From the NCBI RefSeq assembly GCF_937616625.2, contig NC_065571.1:2296501-2360500 (forward strand): DNA of 64,000 nucleotides. The letters are read 5' to 3'. This document shows positions 10,201 to 39,151 of the stretch, in pieces. The stretch is from Mercurialis annua (Eukaryota; Streptophyta; Magnoliopsida; Malpighiales; Euphorbiaceae). How positions within the stretch are numbered: position 1 is the stretch's first letter; every line of letters begins with the position of its first letter. Position numbers and translations under genes: made by a program. The notes below the pieces were generated by a model. The model was not told the DNA's origin and did not search any database. It saw only the letters and a list, made by a program, of their open reading frames with translations.

Positions 10201-11703
10201 GTTCCCATTGCAGATCAGCAGCAGGGCCCCTCTGATTAGCTTCTTGATTGACCTCGCCAAGGTCCCCTTCGTTCCACATCCCATCACTAGCAGGTAACCC
10301 ATCATAAAGCCCCTCACTAACCTCATCTATTCCCATCTGCCCATGCTCGTCGTCGTTTGGCCCCTCCATTTGGCCCTCACTCACCCCATCTTTCTGCCCC
10401 TCGTTCAGCTCCTCATTTAGCCCCTCCTTTAGCCCCTCATTCAGATTTTGATTTTCTCCCTCATTTAGCCCCTCGTTCAGCCCCTCCTTTTGCACCTCCT
10501 CAAACCTCTCAGCTAGATTTTGCCCCTCACTAGGCCCCGCCCTCATCAGATCTTCCATAGTTTTTTTCATCCACTGGCGAACCTCTGATTCACCAACGGC
10601 TGTGTACGGAGGGGGGGGTTCAGGTTCCCATTGGCCTTCAATCATTAGTGGTCCTTGACTTGCTGACCTACTTCTCAACCATGGCCCCTGGCTCCCTTGC
10701 GTTTTCACCCCTGGCCCCTGACTTTGCACCATTCTGATGGCACCTGGCGCCTTTTTTCTGAAGCCACGATCCCCATGCTTCTCCCAATTTTCCTGACTCA
10801 ACACGAGGCCCAGACTAGGATAACTGAAACTGTCCTTCGGTTCTTCAATTTCCTCTAAGACAACTGCTGATGGAGGGGGAGGACTAGGACTTCTCTTAGG
10901 CTGTAATTTCCTAACATCCCCAACGGAGTACTCCCTAACGTACACCTCAACACTCCCCGCCTTTGACCCAGCCCTAGCCATTTCCATAAAATCATCCTCA
11001 TGGCTGATTGGTTTTATCCCAACGTTATATTCTACGGCTGTCTCTTTCCAATGGTAGTCAACAAGCTTCTTGGGTAACAGTTTTGCCACCCATTTATCAA
11101 ACTTACCCATTGTAATGACATCAAGGTTATATACCCTACTCTTCACTTCCCCGTTATGATATCCCCACTCCCCAAGTTCCCCACCAATGTGTAAGTTGAT
11201 GGTAAAACAATTTAATTCTGCAGGGGAAACTGAAAAACAGAAAAAAAAAAAGCAACACTAAATTCAACCAACAAACCAACCAACCATCATTAAGTACACA
11301 AACAATAATACTTAATTGTCTAAAACAGCAGTTCCAACACATAAAGACATATTAAAAACTCAACTATCACAATCACCAAGCATAGCAAGCATATTCTATT
11401 ATTGAAAAAGCATATACAGCCAAAAAGAAATGGTCCCAAACCAATCAACCAATTTATCTCTAAAAAAAACAATTTGACATGTTTAGTAATTAAGTGGTCC
11501 TACAAATTTATCAACTTTTACAGTCATCAACCCCCGCCAATTTCTTAGGAAAAATGTCCTATAAAATAGACTACAAGCATACCTTCAACAACATCATCGC
11601 TGCTGGAATTATCCATCAAGCCATACCCAGCAGTTCCAGGAGGCCCGCTTCTGTAATCACTCTTTTCTTTTCGTTTTCGTCTACTGAATCCTTTTCTCTT
11701 CAT
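7230..11703 (-). CDS. MuDR-type MULE transposase, 1272 aa
   Basis: Four exons (11583-11703, 8756-11217, 7499-8536, 7230-7427) join in phase. Exon 1 gives a basic, NLS-like start (MKRKGFSRRKRKEK). Residues about 42-140 are a PB1-like domain. A long acidic region follows with NEGL and EQN.EEE.GHGD repeats. A MuDR-type DNA-binding region with CKCYAKCG comes next. The DDE core is complete: D796 in CLDGCWLKG, D858 in FMSDKQKG (split by intron 2) and E958 in NNLAEAFN. A SWIM finger lies at about 1047-1061 (CTC...GIPCVH) and a zinc knuckle at 1166-1179. The knuckle reads C-x2-C-x4-H-x4-H, so its last usual Cys is His. The C-terminus is basic. No stop or frameshift was seen, so the protein should cut and join element ends in the nucleus. 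It is probably transcribed from the right TIR. Confidence 0.95.
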
Positions 11704-11877
11704 TTTTGCAGCCACACAAACTAAAAACCTGCCAACATGATAGTGGAGTTAACATTTCTAACCAACCCACAAAAAATCAAATAACGAGTAACTTTAAATT
11801 TCTAACCTTTAATCACTTTCTTGTTCTTTGTTGCAGAAGTAATGTTCTCTTTTAATCACTCTCTTTTAGATAGGTTT

Positions 11878-12420
11878 TTCGGTAAATGAAAGACAATGTT
11901 GAACAATGGAGGAAGAATGGGGAAGAATGCGAGGAAAATGAGAAAGATTGAACGAAAAATGGGAAAGGAGCAAACCCTAGGTCAGTGTCAGCGAAGAAAC
12001 GAAAAAACGAGGGGAAGAAGACGAAGCGTGGCGAAAATATTTGAAACGAAAATAGTGAAACGGAAGAGAGGGGAGCGAGTGGGGAAAAGGAAAAGTAGGA
12101 GAGAGAAAAAAATAAATTACCGCGGTTACTTTTCAGTTTTTTTTTTTTTTTTTTTTTTTTAATAAAAAGTCAACTGACGCATTCTTACACAAGCAGCAGG
12201 TGTCAGACATGCATGCAGGGGGGACAGGCGCCGCCATTTGGTGTCCGGACGAGAAATTGGATGCCACGTCGACAGAAAACGAAAAAAACGGCGATATTTG
12301 GTCTTAGGGGGTTTTGTGAGCGCCGCCTCAAAGTTCAGGGAGTTTACTGCCCGTTTTTTTACTTCGGGGGGTTTAGCGCCCGCACCCCCAAAGTTGAGGT
12401 GCCATGGGTGATTATTAGCC
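11878..12420 (-). repeat. Right TIR of the 9.6-kb MULE
   Basis: About 543 bp are the inverse of the left TIR. They differ by a few point changes and by the length of the poly-A/T tract (12138-12160). The identity stops at the word TTTACCGAA on both sides. The transposase gene starts about 175 bases inside, so this TIR is its likely promoter. Short frames read through both TIRs are repeats of each other and were not called. Confidence 0.92.
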
Positions 12421-12673
12421 CACTTAATCTGATAGATAATTCCATGATAATTAATGGACATGGAGCATAAGCAGTTTTATGTTTCCTATTGGTCGTAAAA
12501 AATTTGACATTGATTATTCCTCATAGTGGTAGATTCAAGTCCACGTGAATTTAAAATAATCCAACTCACAACCATCCTACCTTAGCATAAAATTAAAGAG
12601 ATGAAATAATAGTAATAAAGTTGCATCAATTATTTATATGCAATTTTAGTTCAATTAACTAAAATTGTTACTA

Positions 12674-12777
12674 CCAATGAGCTATAGCTCAAGTGGTATA
12701 AGCGCTCGGCAGCAAACTGCTAGGTCGTGGATTCATTTCCTCCCACAAGCGCTCCCCCCTCCCCAATTATAAAAAAA
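12674..12777 (+). mobile_element. tRNA-derived SINE, copy 1
   Basis: The element starts CCAATGAGCTATAGCTCAAG, and an A-box-like word (TAGCTCAAGTGGTATAAG) is followed by a B-box-like word (GGTCGTGGATTCATTTCC). A C-rich segment and a short poly-A end it. Perfect 17-bp direct repeats (AACTAAAATTGTTACTA) flank it at 12657-12673 and 12778-12794, the mark of target-primed reverse transcription. At 104 bp it is unusually short for a plant SINE. Two more copies lie at 13412 and 42516. Confidence 0.9.
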
Positions 12778-12794
12778 AACTAAAATTGTTACTA

Positions 12795-15700
12795 TTTTCA
12801 CATTAGCACAAGTAAAAATAAAATAAAAAATCTTTAAAGAATGATATATTGGATCATTTTTAACAACATTGCCTACCATTTAAAAATACAAGAATTATTA
12901 AAATACATATTTAAAAACTGAGCTGAGGGTCAAAAATCTAACTTTGCTTTTAGAATTGGGTCCAAAGTTTGGAGCCATCCAAAGATTGTAGTGCTTTGCT
13001 AAAGAGAGCAGTATTATATATTGCGCACTGTACTTGATGTCTTTTTGGCCACAAAAGAAAACAGCTTATGCACTCTTACCTTCCTCTTTCGTTGAGTCGC
13101 TGTTGGCTGTTAGGAAGAGTCCAACTTGGGTGGCGGTGGGCCGGTCCCGGTGAAAATTAAACTAACTTCTTATTCAATATTATTTCTTTTGACCCTTTCA
13201 TCCCATGCATTATTTTTCTTCACAGTACCATTAAATAAAATAAAGATGAATTATTTTATTGTTTTGTCATGATTGTGTAGTATAATCAGTTCATTTTCAA
13301 TTTATAGCAGCAAATAGCAGGATAATCCAATTTTACCAAATGTAAATGTATTTGTTTAAAATTTATAAACACTACTGATTTAACGTTGAACAAAAGATCA
13401 ATGTGGTTGAATCAATGAGTTGTATTTCAAATGGTACAACGCTAGACAACAAACTGTTAGGTCGTGAGTTCGATTCTTTCTACAAGCGCTCCCCCCTTTC
13501 CAATTATCATAAAAAAGATCGATTTAGTTTTTAAATTTATAATTTGTGATTAAATATATATATTTTAATTTTTGTGTGTTAATTAAATCTGGAACCTGTA
13601 TTTTTTAGATTGAAATAGATTACTTCAAACAATTATATCCACAAATTTATGTCTCGAAGCCAGATAAATCCACATTTGAAGTATACATTTTGAGGTTACT
13701 TGACCTAAGTAAATTTGGAGATCTAATTGATCGCTAAAATTGAAAATGACATATTTGATCTCGAAAATAACATATCTGATCTCGAAAAAACAAGTTTGAG
13801 ACCTATTTGACCCAAAAAAATGAAATACAACTTTAAGGGCCGTATTGACCTTTTATTCATTTAACTTTCCCTCCATACGTTAACGCCACTTGATTCTTAC
13901 TACGGTGTAGTTTAATCTTACGGTCAAATTAATCATAATGAAGATGGTAATTTTACATTTATTGATGACATCCCAAAAATAATGTGGTAGATGCTTTTTG
14001 ATTCTTAATAAATGATTTGATACTCTTTTTACACGGCAGCTAAATCATTCCATGCTTGCTTAATACTTCTGTGAGATACATTGCTTTCTTTTGTTGGATA
14101 TTGATACTCAATTATGAAGCATATAAGTATTAAATTTAGATGCTCTTCATCAAAATCTATTTTAATTTTTAACTGTTTTTTTTGACAATCTGTTTAACTC
14201 AAAAATAAAGATGAAGTCAATCGACCAAAATAGAACCATCCACAACAATAACAGCCATTTTAATAAATATAAAGAATGTTTTTTTTATAATTAAAAGACT
14301 TTTCATATCTAGACATCAATTTCCTTTTAGAAAAATATTTAACTATATGATTTAATAGTGGTTAAATATATCTAAATTTAAAAAATTCGCTAGAAATTTA
14401 TTCAATTTTTTTAAATTGATTTAGCCGACTATGTGACATTACAATCGGTTATTATCCCTTTTTTTATTTAAATTACACATTCAATTTCCACGTAAGTATA
14501 TTTACATCAAATTTTAAAAATTAAATATACTTCAATCGAATTAATAAAATTTTGATGAATTTACAATTTTTGTAAGATTTGAGTAAATTTTCAAAAGGTT
14601 AAAAAGGTCAATTGTTTAACACCATTAGACCAAAAAATAATTATATAGACTCTTTCAATGTTCAAATTTTTTAATTTCATGTTTAAACTTTTAAAATATA
14701 TAAATCAATATTCAGTTAGTGTGCCAAAAAAACTAAAATAATTTATGTCTGCTTGAATTTTAATACATATAGATAAAATAAATATGATAATAGAAACAAA
14801 TAATACTTATTTAATAATGATAATAAGAATAAAATACAAATTGATGTAAATAAATTTATTCAATATTTCCAATAGTCGCCGATCGAAAAATAATTTAAAA
14901 GTCTTATTTTGAATAATTTTAAACGAATTAAAATGTTAATTTAAAAGATATATGTATTTAAATATTAAAATAGTAAATTCAAGTATTATAGATTATTTTT
15001 TAAAATATGAATATTTAACGTATTTTTTTTTGTTAAATATGCAACTTAATTATTATATATCAATCATTTAATAAATTTATTTGAAAAAAAACATTTAATA
15101 AATTTGATATAATTTTTTTTTAAATTTAAAATTATAATAAAACATGTTATACAACTAATACACATTAATAATATTGTATTTGATTTCAATAAATTTTATA
15201 AAATTATATGAATTTATTTATAAATTATATACCGATTCTTTACTGTGATCTTGTTAAGAGTGCGAGAATTCTAATCCACGCGCATGCACCACATGCCTTC
15301 TTCGGCATTTTTATTTAATTTATTTTAAAATTGATTTTAAAAAGTATACATTAATCATATTTATATCAAATAATATCAATTAATTATTATTTTTTTTAAA
15401 AAAAAAAAAGCATCATCATCGTTAAAAAAAGACAACTAAATTACAATTAACCGTATTATCCCATCTCTCTCATTTCTTTCTGAAACGCTATTACTACAAT
15501 TTTGTTTTTGTTCATGTATTTTTAGTTTTTTTAAACCAGAGTTCTTTTTCCTTCTTTTAATAACTGAAATTGAGCATTCATATTGAGCACCACCTGTCAA
15601 TTGCAGAGACGGTGTTGCTGGCAAGCAAAGGTCAGGCGGCTGATCCTCTGCTCGCCACGACCACAATCTCCTCCCCCAATTTTATTTGAATTTCTCATCC

Positions 15701-15976
15701 AATCCAAATCCTGATTTTGTTTTCCCTCATTACAATTTTTATGATGCAATTTCCGAAAATTCGGATCCTATTCTGTTGATTCGGTGCCGTTTTATCTCTA
15801 TATCTCCATTGATTGATCGTGTTGAGAAAGAGATAAATCTTTGATGCAAAGTTAGATTTGGACTAGACTTTTGGTTCACACAATTTAGTGAAGTGTTTGG
15901 TTTTGTTAATAATTATTGATTAGTTTTTGGAATTTGAAGAAGAATTTACGAAAAGAAAAATTAGTAACAGAGAAAA
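12795..15976. other. AT-rich intergenic region and GBA2 promoter
   Basis: No gene is seen apart from the SINE at 13412. From 14.1 to 15.4 kb the sequence is extremely AT-rich with homopolymer runs and no open frames. The last 500 bases before the glucosylceramidase start become more mixed in composition and should hold its promoter and 5' UTR. A short frame on the minus strand at 15436-15666 lacks any recognisable feature. Confidence 0.5.
13412..13512 (+). mobile_element. tRNA-derived SINE, copy 2 (older)
   Basis: This is the same family as the copy at 12674: CAATGAGTTGTATTTCAAAT in the A-box region, GGTCGTGAGTTCGATTC as B box, then the C-rich segment CAAGCGCTCCCCCCTTTCC and a short A-rich tail. 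The flanking repeats at 13392-13408 and 13513-13529 match at 14 of 17 positions, so this is the oldest of the three. Its B box is closest to a real tRNA B box. Confidence 0.85.
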
Positions 15977-24437
<8,461 letters not shown>

Positions 24438-25275
24438 TCAAATGTAAGTTTCATCACTTTTGTAAAGCAAAATCTTTTATAGCTTTCCCAGTACTCTTCC
24501 AGAATAAAATGCTGGAAAAAGTCTCTTTCTAGAGGCAGGCGATAAACGCCAGGCTGTAACTTAGTAGTCAATTAGTCACTTGATGTAGATGTTTTTTTTT
24601 GGTTCTTTAATGCTATTTGTTGGACGATTCTTCGTCTCCGCACGATCATCCTGTCACCACAGACCGAATATTAGAGTCGTAATCATGGATTCCTTGTCAG
24701 AGAATGAGATCATTTGTAAATTATGTACTTTATGAAATTTTGTTGTGGACACAACCGAATAACATGAAAATTTGTTTTAATTATGGTGCCTTTCGATGAT
24801 TTTCTTGATTTTTTTGGTCAGTCGAAGCCTATTATAACATCAGCTGGCATAACTATTTTTAGAGGATATTATTCATTTCCACAGTTGAGGAGTAAAGTGA
24901 GTATAAAAGAAGATCAGCATCTAAATGGAGCTTAATTATTAGGTGGGTCACCTAGCTTTAATCATATATTTGGGGGGCCTATTAACTAAAGTGGAGATGA
25001 TTTAGAATCAGTTGTTCTGGGTTATTTTATTTAAAAGTATCAAAATGGGATTTTTCAGATATCATTTATGTCCCACTTTATCGCTGTCTTTTCTATCTTT
25101 TTCCATTGGCATGTTGTGAAAAAGGGTGACGACGTAATGGAAAATGATTGGAAGAAAATAGCATCTATGTGAATAAGATGACCGTTAATGGTCTTGAAAA
25201 ATTATAGGTTCTGTTTGATAAATAATCGTATGTATTTGACGAGATCGATTAACAGCTGTTCTTCATATTTTAAAT
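24438..25275. other. GBA2 3' flank and intergenic DNA
   Basis: It begins with the 3' UTR; possible polyadenylation words such as AATAAA occur near 24504. A GTAAGT just after the stop codon could be the donor of a 3'-UTR intron, but no acceptor was confirmed. No coding region follows. Confidence 0.45.
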
Positions 25276-25588
25276 AAGGGTTAATGTCAAAAAAAATCAC
25301 GAACTTTACATGTTTTTTCATTTTAATCACGCAGTTTAAATTTTTTCATTTTCATGCACGGACTACTACTTTTTCTCAAATTCATACACGGTGTTGAGGT
25401 GGCACTCATTCATTGGTGTAAAATGACCTCCACCTCAGCGAATTACACTAATGGAGCCGTGACGCCTCAGCACCGTGTATGAATTTAAGAAAAAGTGATA
25501 GTTCGTGCATGAAAATGAGAAAAGTTAAACTACGTGATTAAAATGAGAAAACGTGTAAAGTTCGTGAATTTTTATGACATTAACCCTT
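25276..25588. mobile_element. Foldback MITE, about 310 bp
   Basis: The ends AAGGGTTAATGTC and GACATTAACCCTT are exact inverses. The arms continue as imperfect inverted repeats across almost the whole element (for example ATTTTAATCACGCAG against CTACGTGATTAAAAT), so it could fold into a near-complete hairpin. It has no coding capacity. Flanking TTTAAATAA and TTTAATAAT words might be a decayed 9-bp duplication, which would suggest a Mutator relative. Confidence 0.7.
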
Positions 25589-26107
25589 TAATAATTTTAA
25601 TTGATAGAATTTTTTTTAATATTCGTAATATTATAAATAAATTATACTTAATAAAAAATAACTAAAGCTATGTTAATATGAAATAATGTCTAACTTTAAA
25701 GATTATATTTATTTGAATAATTAATAAAAGTTGTATATTATAAAAAAATTAATATGAGTATATTTATTTGAATAATCAAAGAAAATTATCACAACTATGT
25801 AACTCTTGGAAGAAAAAAAATTAAAATAATATTTTTCATAAGTGCAGCTATTAGTGCTATAATAATGTACTTTTTTTAGGGTGGAATAAATTTTTATTAG
25901 ATCTCTAAAGCGGTTATATTTGTGAGAAATTTAGAAAATATTGTGCTGAGGCTGAGCAACATGTTATTTAGAGACCGGAATAAGAATATCGTAGAAAGAA
26001 AAAAAGTGCATAAATGGAGTCCCAGGCCCCATAAATAACAACTAGACTCCGGCTAAATGTGTTCTAATTTATGACCACCCAAACAACAAGAATTTTTTAG
26101 GTAGAAT

Positions 26108-26295
26108 CGGTATAACACGTCATTCGTAAATTAAACCAATCATATTATAACACCTCATTAAAATGAGGATATTCTTGTAATATCATTATTTAAAAGTGTA
26201 TGCAACTAACAAACGAAATTATAAAAATACCCTCATTTTAATGAGGTGTTATGATATGATTGGTTTAGTTCACGGATGACGTGATAGATTGAGTC
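26108..26295. mobile_element. Small foldback element
   Basis: Arms of about 75 bases are inverted around 26200: ACCAATCATATTATAACACC at 26146 is matched by GGTGTTATGATATGATTGGT at 26246, and CCTCATTTTAATGAGG words face each other. Total length is about 190 bp. It is non-coding, its ends are not sharply defined, and the superfamily is unknown. Confidence 0.6.
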
Positions 26296-27016
26296 TATTT
26301 AAGAAGTATTACTTTAAGTAGACTTGTAGACCGAATAATTTAATAGAAGTCATTTTTTACACTTATTGTAAGGTGACATTCAAAAAAAAAAAAATTGGTA
26401 CATGATATATGAATTGCCGGAACGGATTCCAATTATAAGACGATATTTATAAATTTTTTATATTCAGACAAATCTCTATTCAAGATGGATAGGTCTTTTG
26501 CGAAAAAACTATAACTTCGAATTTTAAAAGGCTGCAAATATAAATATAATTGAAATCGGTGACCTCATTTAAGTCATAAGAACGCTTTATAAACTCACTA
26601 GCGTTTGAAGGAAGTAATTTTTTATTTGATGGATGCCTAAATCAATATTGGCAAAAGGCAAATAATATTTAAAGACTTGAATCTGAGTTACATCTGAATT
26701 GCATGATAACATTATTTTATCTTATTGTCAGTGTGAACAAAAGTGATGCTAAATTTAAAAAGAAAATGAGATCTAAGTTAATTGAGCCGTTGAGTTGTCA
26801 TTTTTTCTGCATTACTTCAATGTTAATATTTGAAATTATTATCGTCTTATGGCCACAGTTATTTATAATTTTTAGATCACATATAGTCCTATTATAGTAT
26901 AGTAATTCTTTAATTGAATTATTATCAAAAAAAATTATTTAATTGAACTTACACTAACAATTTTGGATCTTGTATGATTTTTTTTCTTCATAAACATGTG
27001 TATCTTTTAATTGAAA

Positions 27017-28042
27017 AGCTAATCACCTTAAAAACTACCGACCTTTCATTTTTTTTTTCAATAACACCCTGACCTTGCAATTTCGTCAATTGCACCCTAT
27101 TTCGTATTTTTACGTTTCAATAGCACCCTAATTTAAAAAAAATAGATGATTTTACTATTATAAGGATTAAATTTTATAAAACAAACAAATTTAAGGGTCA
27201 TTTTATACCTTTTTCTACTTGGACAAATTCTAATAAATTCCTTAACTTAAAAAACTTTCAAATAAATCCTAAATAAAAAAATTAATTAAATACATATATA
27301 ATTAATTATTTACTTCAAAATTAAATAAATATTAAAAACAAAATCCGCCATCCCCGCCGGCCGCCACCCGCCGCTCTCCGGTCTCTACCGGAGACGAGCT
27401 GGTCGTCTTCCATGGAAGACGACACCAGATTTGCTGGTCTTCCATGGAAGACCGGGAAGACCAGATCGTCTTCCTGAAGGAAGACGATCTCGTCTTTCCC
27501 ATGGAAGACGAGATCTAAGACGAGCAGATCTCGTCTTCCATGGGGAAGACGGCTGGTCTTCCCCATGGAAGACGAGATCTGCTCGTCTTCCATGGGAAGA
27601 CGAGATGGTCTTCCCCATGGAAGACCAGCGAATCTGTTGCTGGTCTTCCATGGGAAGACCAGCAGATCTGGTCTTCCATGGATGACCGGTGCTCGTCTTC
27701 CATGGAAGATCGGTGACAGAGTTTAAACGGACGGGGTGACGGAAAGCGGCGGCGGGTTCGAAGGGAGGCGGTGATTTTTTATTTAATTTATTTATCTATA
27801 TATTTTTTGTTATAGAGAAGAGGGTTTATATGTATAATTTAAAACATCATTTGACATTTAGAGTTTTTTAAAAATATGAAGAATTTGTTTTGAACTTTAT
27901 CCAAACGAAAAGAGTTCAATTTAATATTTTAGGGTGTTATTGAAACATAAAAACACAAAATAGAGTACAATTGACGAAATTATAAGGTCGGGGTGTTATT
28001 GAAAAAAGAATGAAAGGTCGGTAGTTTTTGAGGTGATTAGCC
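27017..28042. mobile_element. Non-autonomous MULE, 1026 bp, with palindromic core
   Basis: The left end AGCTAATCACC and right end GGTGATTAGCC are inverted, and the TIRs run about 120 bp with moderate divergence. A perfect 9-bp duplication TAATTGAAA lies at 27008-27016 and 28043-28051. The TIR wording (CACCCTGACCTTGCAA, then TCGTCAATTG) resembles that of the MULE at 50184. The core is GC-rich and made of short palindromes. Several overlapping frames there are read from the repeats and are not genes. Confidence 0.88.
27405..27712. repeat. Palindromic GTCTTCC minisatellite
   Basis: About ten irregular repeats of GTCTTCCATGGAAGAC, itself a perfect 16-bp palindrome, with variants GTCTTCCCATGGAAGAC and spacers such as GAGATCTGCTC and CAGATC. 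The array lies at the centre of the MULE at 27017-28042 and contrasts with its AT-rich surroundings. It can form many alternative hairpins on either strand. Confidence 0.85.
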
Positions 28043-28051
28043 TAATTGAAA

Positions 28052-29398
28052 CTAAAAGATATACTAATATGTATAAAATATAGTTGAAGGATTGAAAAAA
28101 ACTACACCAGTAGTGTTAGAACTTCTTAATAGTCTGTTATTTTAGTACATCAACGTTAATCTTTCAAAAATTAGTAATTTAGTTTTTTTTTTTATAAGTG
28201 TATCAAACAAGTGTTTTAGTCATTCTATTATTATTATTAGATCTAGTTTTAGTCTACATATTTGGATAACCCTTGGTGGTTAGTTTAGCCCTAGTCGATG
28301 ACTGTATCTTTACAGCTCTCATCATCCTTTTTAGAATAGTTGACTCAATATGTTGAGAAACCGTTCATGTGATTTTCGTTATTATTAATGAAAGTTTTAA
28401 CCTTTGTTAAAAAAAAACTAATAATAAGATCAAAAATAAATTTTAAATTTACCGATAATGATTTGTAACTTTAAATATAGATAAAAATATCACTCAAAAC
28501 GCTATTCTTTTTATTTCATACAATAATGGAATTTAAATAAATATGAAATACTTTTGTACTTAGAGATATACAGCCATAAAAAATGGTTAAAAAACGCATT
28601 TAATATATTTTTAAATTCTTGTATGATCATATTTAATATTTTCATCTTAATTTTTAGATTATCATTTATTTTAAGAGTTACAATATAAAAAAATAGTACA
28701 TTAGGTGTCCTAAATAAATTTTAACTATGAGACAACATTTTTAAATCAATATTCAAATTGATCTGCGTTCAAACCGTATATAGATCCCTTACGAACTCTA
28801 CTTTAAATTTTAAACAATTGCATCTATAAGTACCGATCTCACTTAAGTCAGAAAGCGTTTTACTAATTCATTTTTAGATCATTCTATAATATTATGTGGG
28901 AGTGGGAACACATGCTCTAAAAATACCGGTACACGTGTCAAGATATATCAATTTGAGAATCAAATCGGACCATTCCCACTTCAGTCGACAATCTTATTAC
29001 TTTCTTACCACTATAATATTTTCTTATTTTACTCTCACAATAGTACAAGAAATCCTCTCTAGCTATTTGATCCACAAACAAGCACAGATTAAAGTCAGTA
29101 GAAAAATTATTTACTCCTAAGGTACGATCCGATTCAAACTCTCTTTAGAATCAGCTTCGGTCTGTGTTTCTTTTATTTGTGATTTTCTTGGAAATGAATC
29201 TGAAATGCTTGTTTGTTTGAGTTTTATCTGTAAATTAATGCTACACTAATGCTTTTATTTAATTTTGCTGCCATTTCAATGATGATATTAGTCATTTTTA
29301 TATTGTTAAGGTGTGTGGCGGTTATTTTGTTTCAGTTTCTGGATTTTTCGGTTTTGAACGAGACTGAGTTTTTTTTTGTTTTTCAGAAAACTCGAATC
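28052..29398. other. Intergenic DNA and GR promoter / 5' UTR
   Basis: Up to about 28.9 kb this is AT-rich with no gene. A 5'-UTR intron for glutathione reductase is likely: donor AAG|GTACGA at 29121-29122 and acceptor TTTTTCAG at 29386, twelve bases before the start codon. The rest is the probable promoter, in which I could not place a convincing TATA box. Confidence 0.5.
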
Positions 29399-38148
<8,750 letters not shown>

Positions 38149-39151
38149 GATACCAAAAAAAATTGCAACCGGAAGAAAAGAAAGCCGGAATTTCAAGATA
38201 GCTGATGCGCAGTCATTTTCCCTGGAATAAAAAGGTCGTCTTAATATTCTATTCATCGGCAGAATTTAGAATGCTGATATGAACAGACAGATTTGTTTCT
38301 TAATTAATGATTACATTATTGGATTGGCAGCCTGTTAGCTCTACCAGTTTGTGGTTCTGAGAGTTCTCTTCACTTGTGCATTTGTGCTATCTAGTGTGGA
38401 CTTGTATGTTCAAGAAAAATTAAACTCGTGGGGATACTTGTATCGCTAAAATGAATTGTCATGAGTTGCATCATAAATATATAGTTCGGATTGATTTTTT
38501 GGGTTGTGTAATGTAATCTGACCGATGATGTTTCCTTTCTCTGAAAAAATTTAGGCAATAGAGTGGATTGCCTTTTTCTCTCTTAAATTTTACATTTTGA
38601 CCAGTGTTTTAAAAGTCGTACAGTTGTGGCCAGTTTAATTGCCGATTAAACTGCTTTTATAAAAAACAAATATATTTACTATCATTTACTAACATATATA
38701 TGTTCTCAAATGAGTTGTCCACTTTTTCATAATGTTATAAATTTTTACAATTATTTCACTATTTTTCCTAATATATTCTTATTTTATTTTAACTCATTAA
38801 TGAATTTTAATTAAGGGTAACATACAAAAAAAATTAAAAAATGGGTAAGAATTTTGAAAAATGGGTAAAACAAACATGATTATAACTTGTGTACTGAATT
38901 TAATAAATTTTGAACAAATATCATAATTAAATTTATGAAAACCTACTGATTTTTATGGTTCAGCCAATTCGTTGGTTCACCAGTTCGCACATTTTTTTTC
39001 TCGTTGAAACCAGCTGGACTCTATTTTCAAATTTGTGAAAAAACTCTATTATAGTGATTCTTGAAATTATAGATTATACTAAATGCTATGGACATGGGTA
39101 TAAGATACTTTGTTTACAAAAATGACGTGTAAATAATAAATTACATCATAC
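38149..39151. other. Intergenic DNA between converging GR and PTAC5 genes
   Basis: It contains the 3' UTRs of both genes. At about 38602 the words CAGTGTTTTAAAAG and later GGTTCAGCCAATTCGTTGGT recall ends of known plant hAT-type MITEs, but a matching right end was not found. No coding region is visible. Confidence 0.45.

Larger units (their letters stand above)
2776..12420. mobile_element. Autonomous Mutator-like element (MULE), 9645 bp
   Basis: The element begins GGCTAATAATCACCC and ends with the inverse, with nearly identical TIRs of about 545 bp. A perfect 9-bp target duplication, CACTTAATC, lies at 2767-2775 and 12421-12429. It contains four intact genes: a PB1-like protein on the plus strand, and on the minus strand a SINA-type RING protein, a GRF zinc-finger protein and a 1272-aa MuDR-type transposase. 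The outer two genes are transcribed inward from opposite TIRs, the layout known from maize MuDR (mudrA and mudrB). Intact frames, near-identical TIRs and an undecayed duplication suggest a recent insertion that could still be active; activity itself is inference. Confidence 0.95.

Noticed and set aside
9637..10239. 200-aa open frame on the plus strand rich in His/Pro/Leu
   Set aside because: It is the antisense of the acidic repeat region of the transposase, and its repeats mirror that region.
12674..12777. Functional tRNA gene
   Set aside because: The A and B boxes are present, but the acceptor stem does not pair, no proper anticodon loop forms, and target duplications plus poly-A mark it as a SINE.
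27321..27703. Several overlapping frames with repeated VFHG/GRR residues on both strands
   Set aside because: They are all translations of one palindromic minisatellite and have no gene structure.
27405..27712. CRISPR-like array
   Set aside because: The repeats are palindromic and contiguous, without unique spacers of constant length, and the genome is eukaryotic.
38600..39060. hAT MITE beginning CAGTGTTTTAAAAG
   Set aside because: The left end is suggestive, but I could not find a matching inverted end or an 8-bp duplication.
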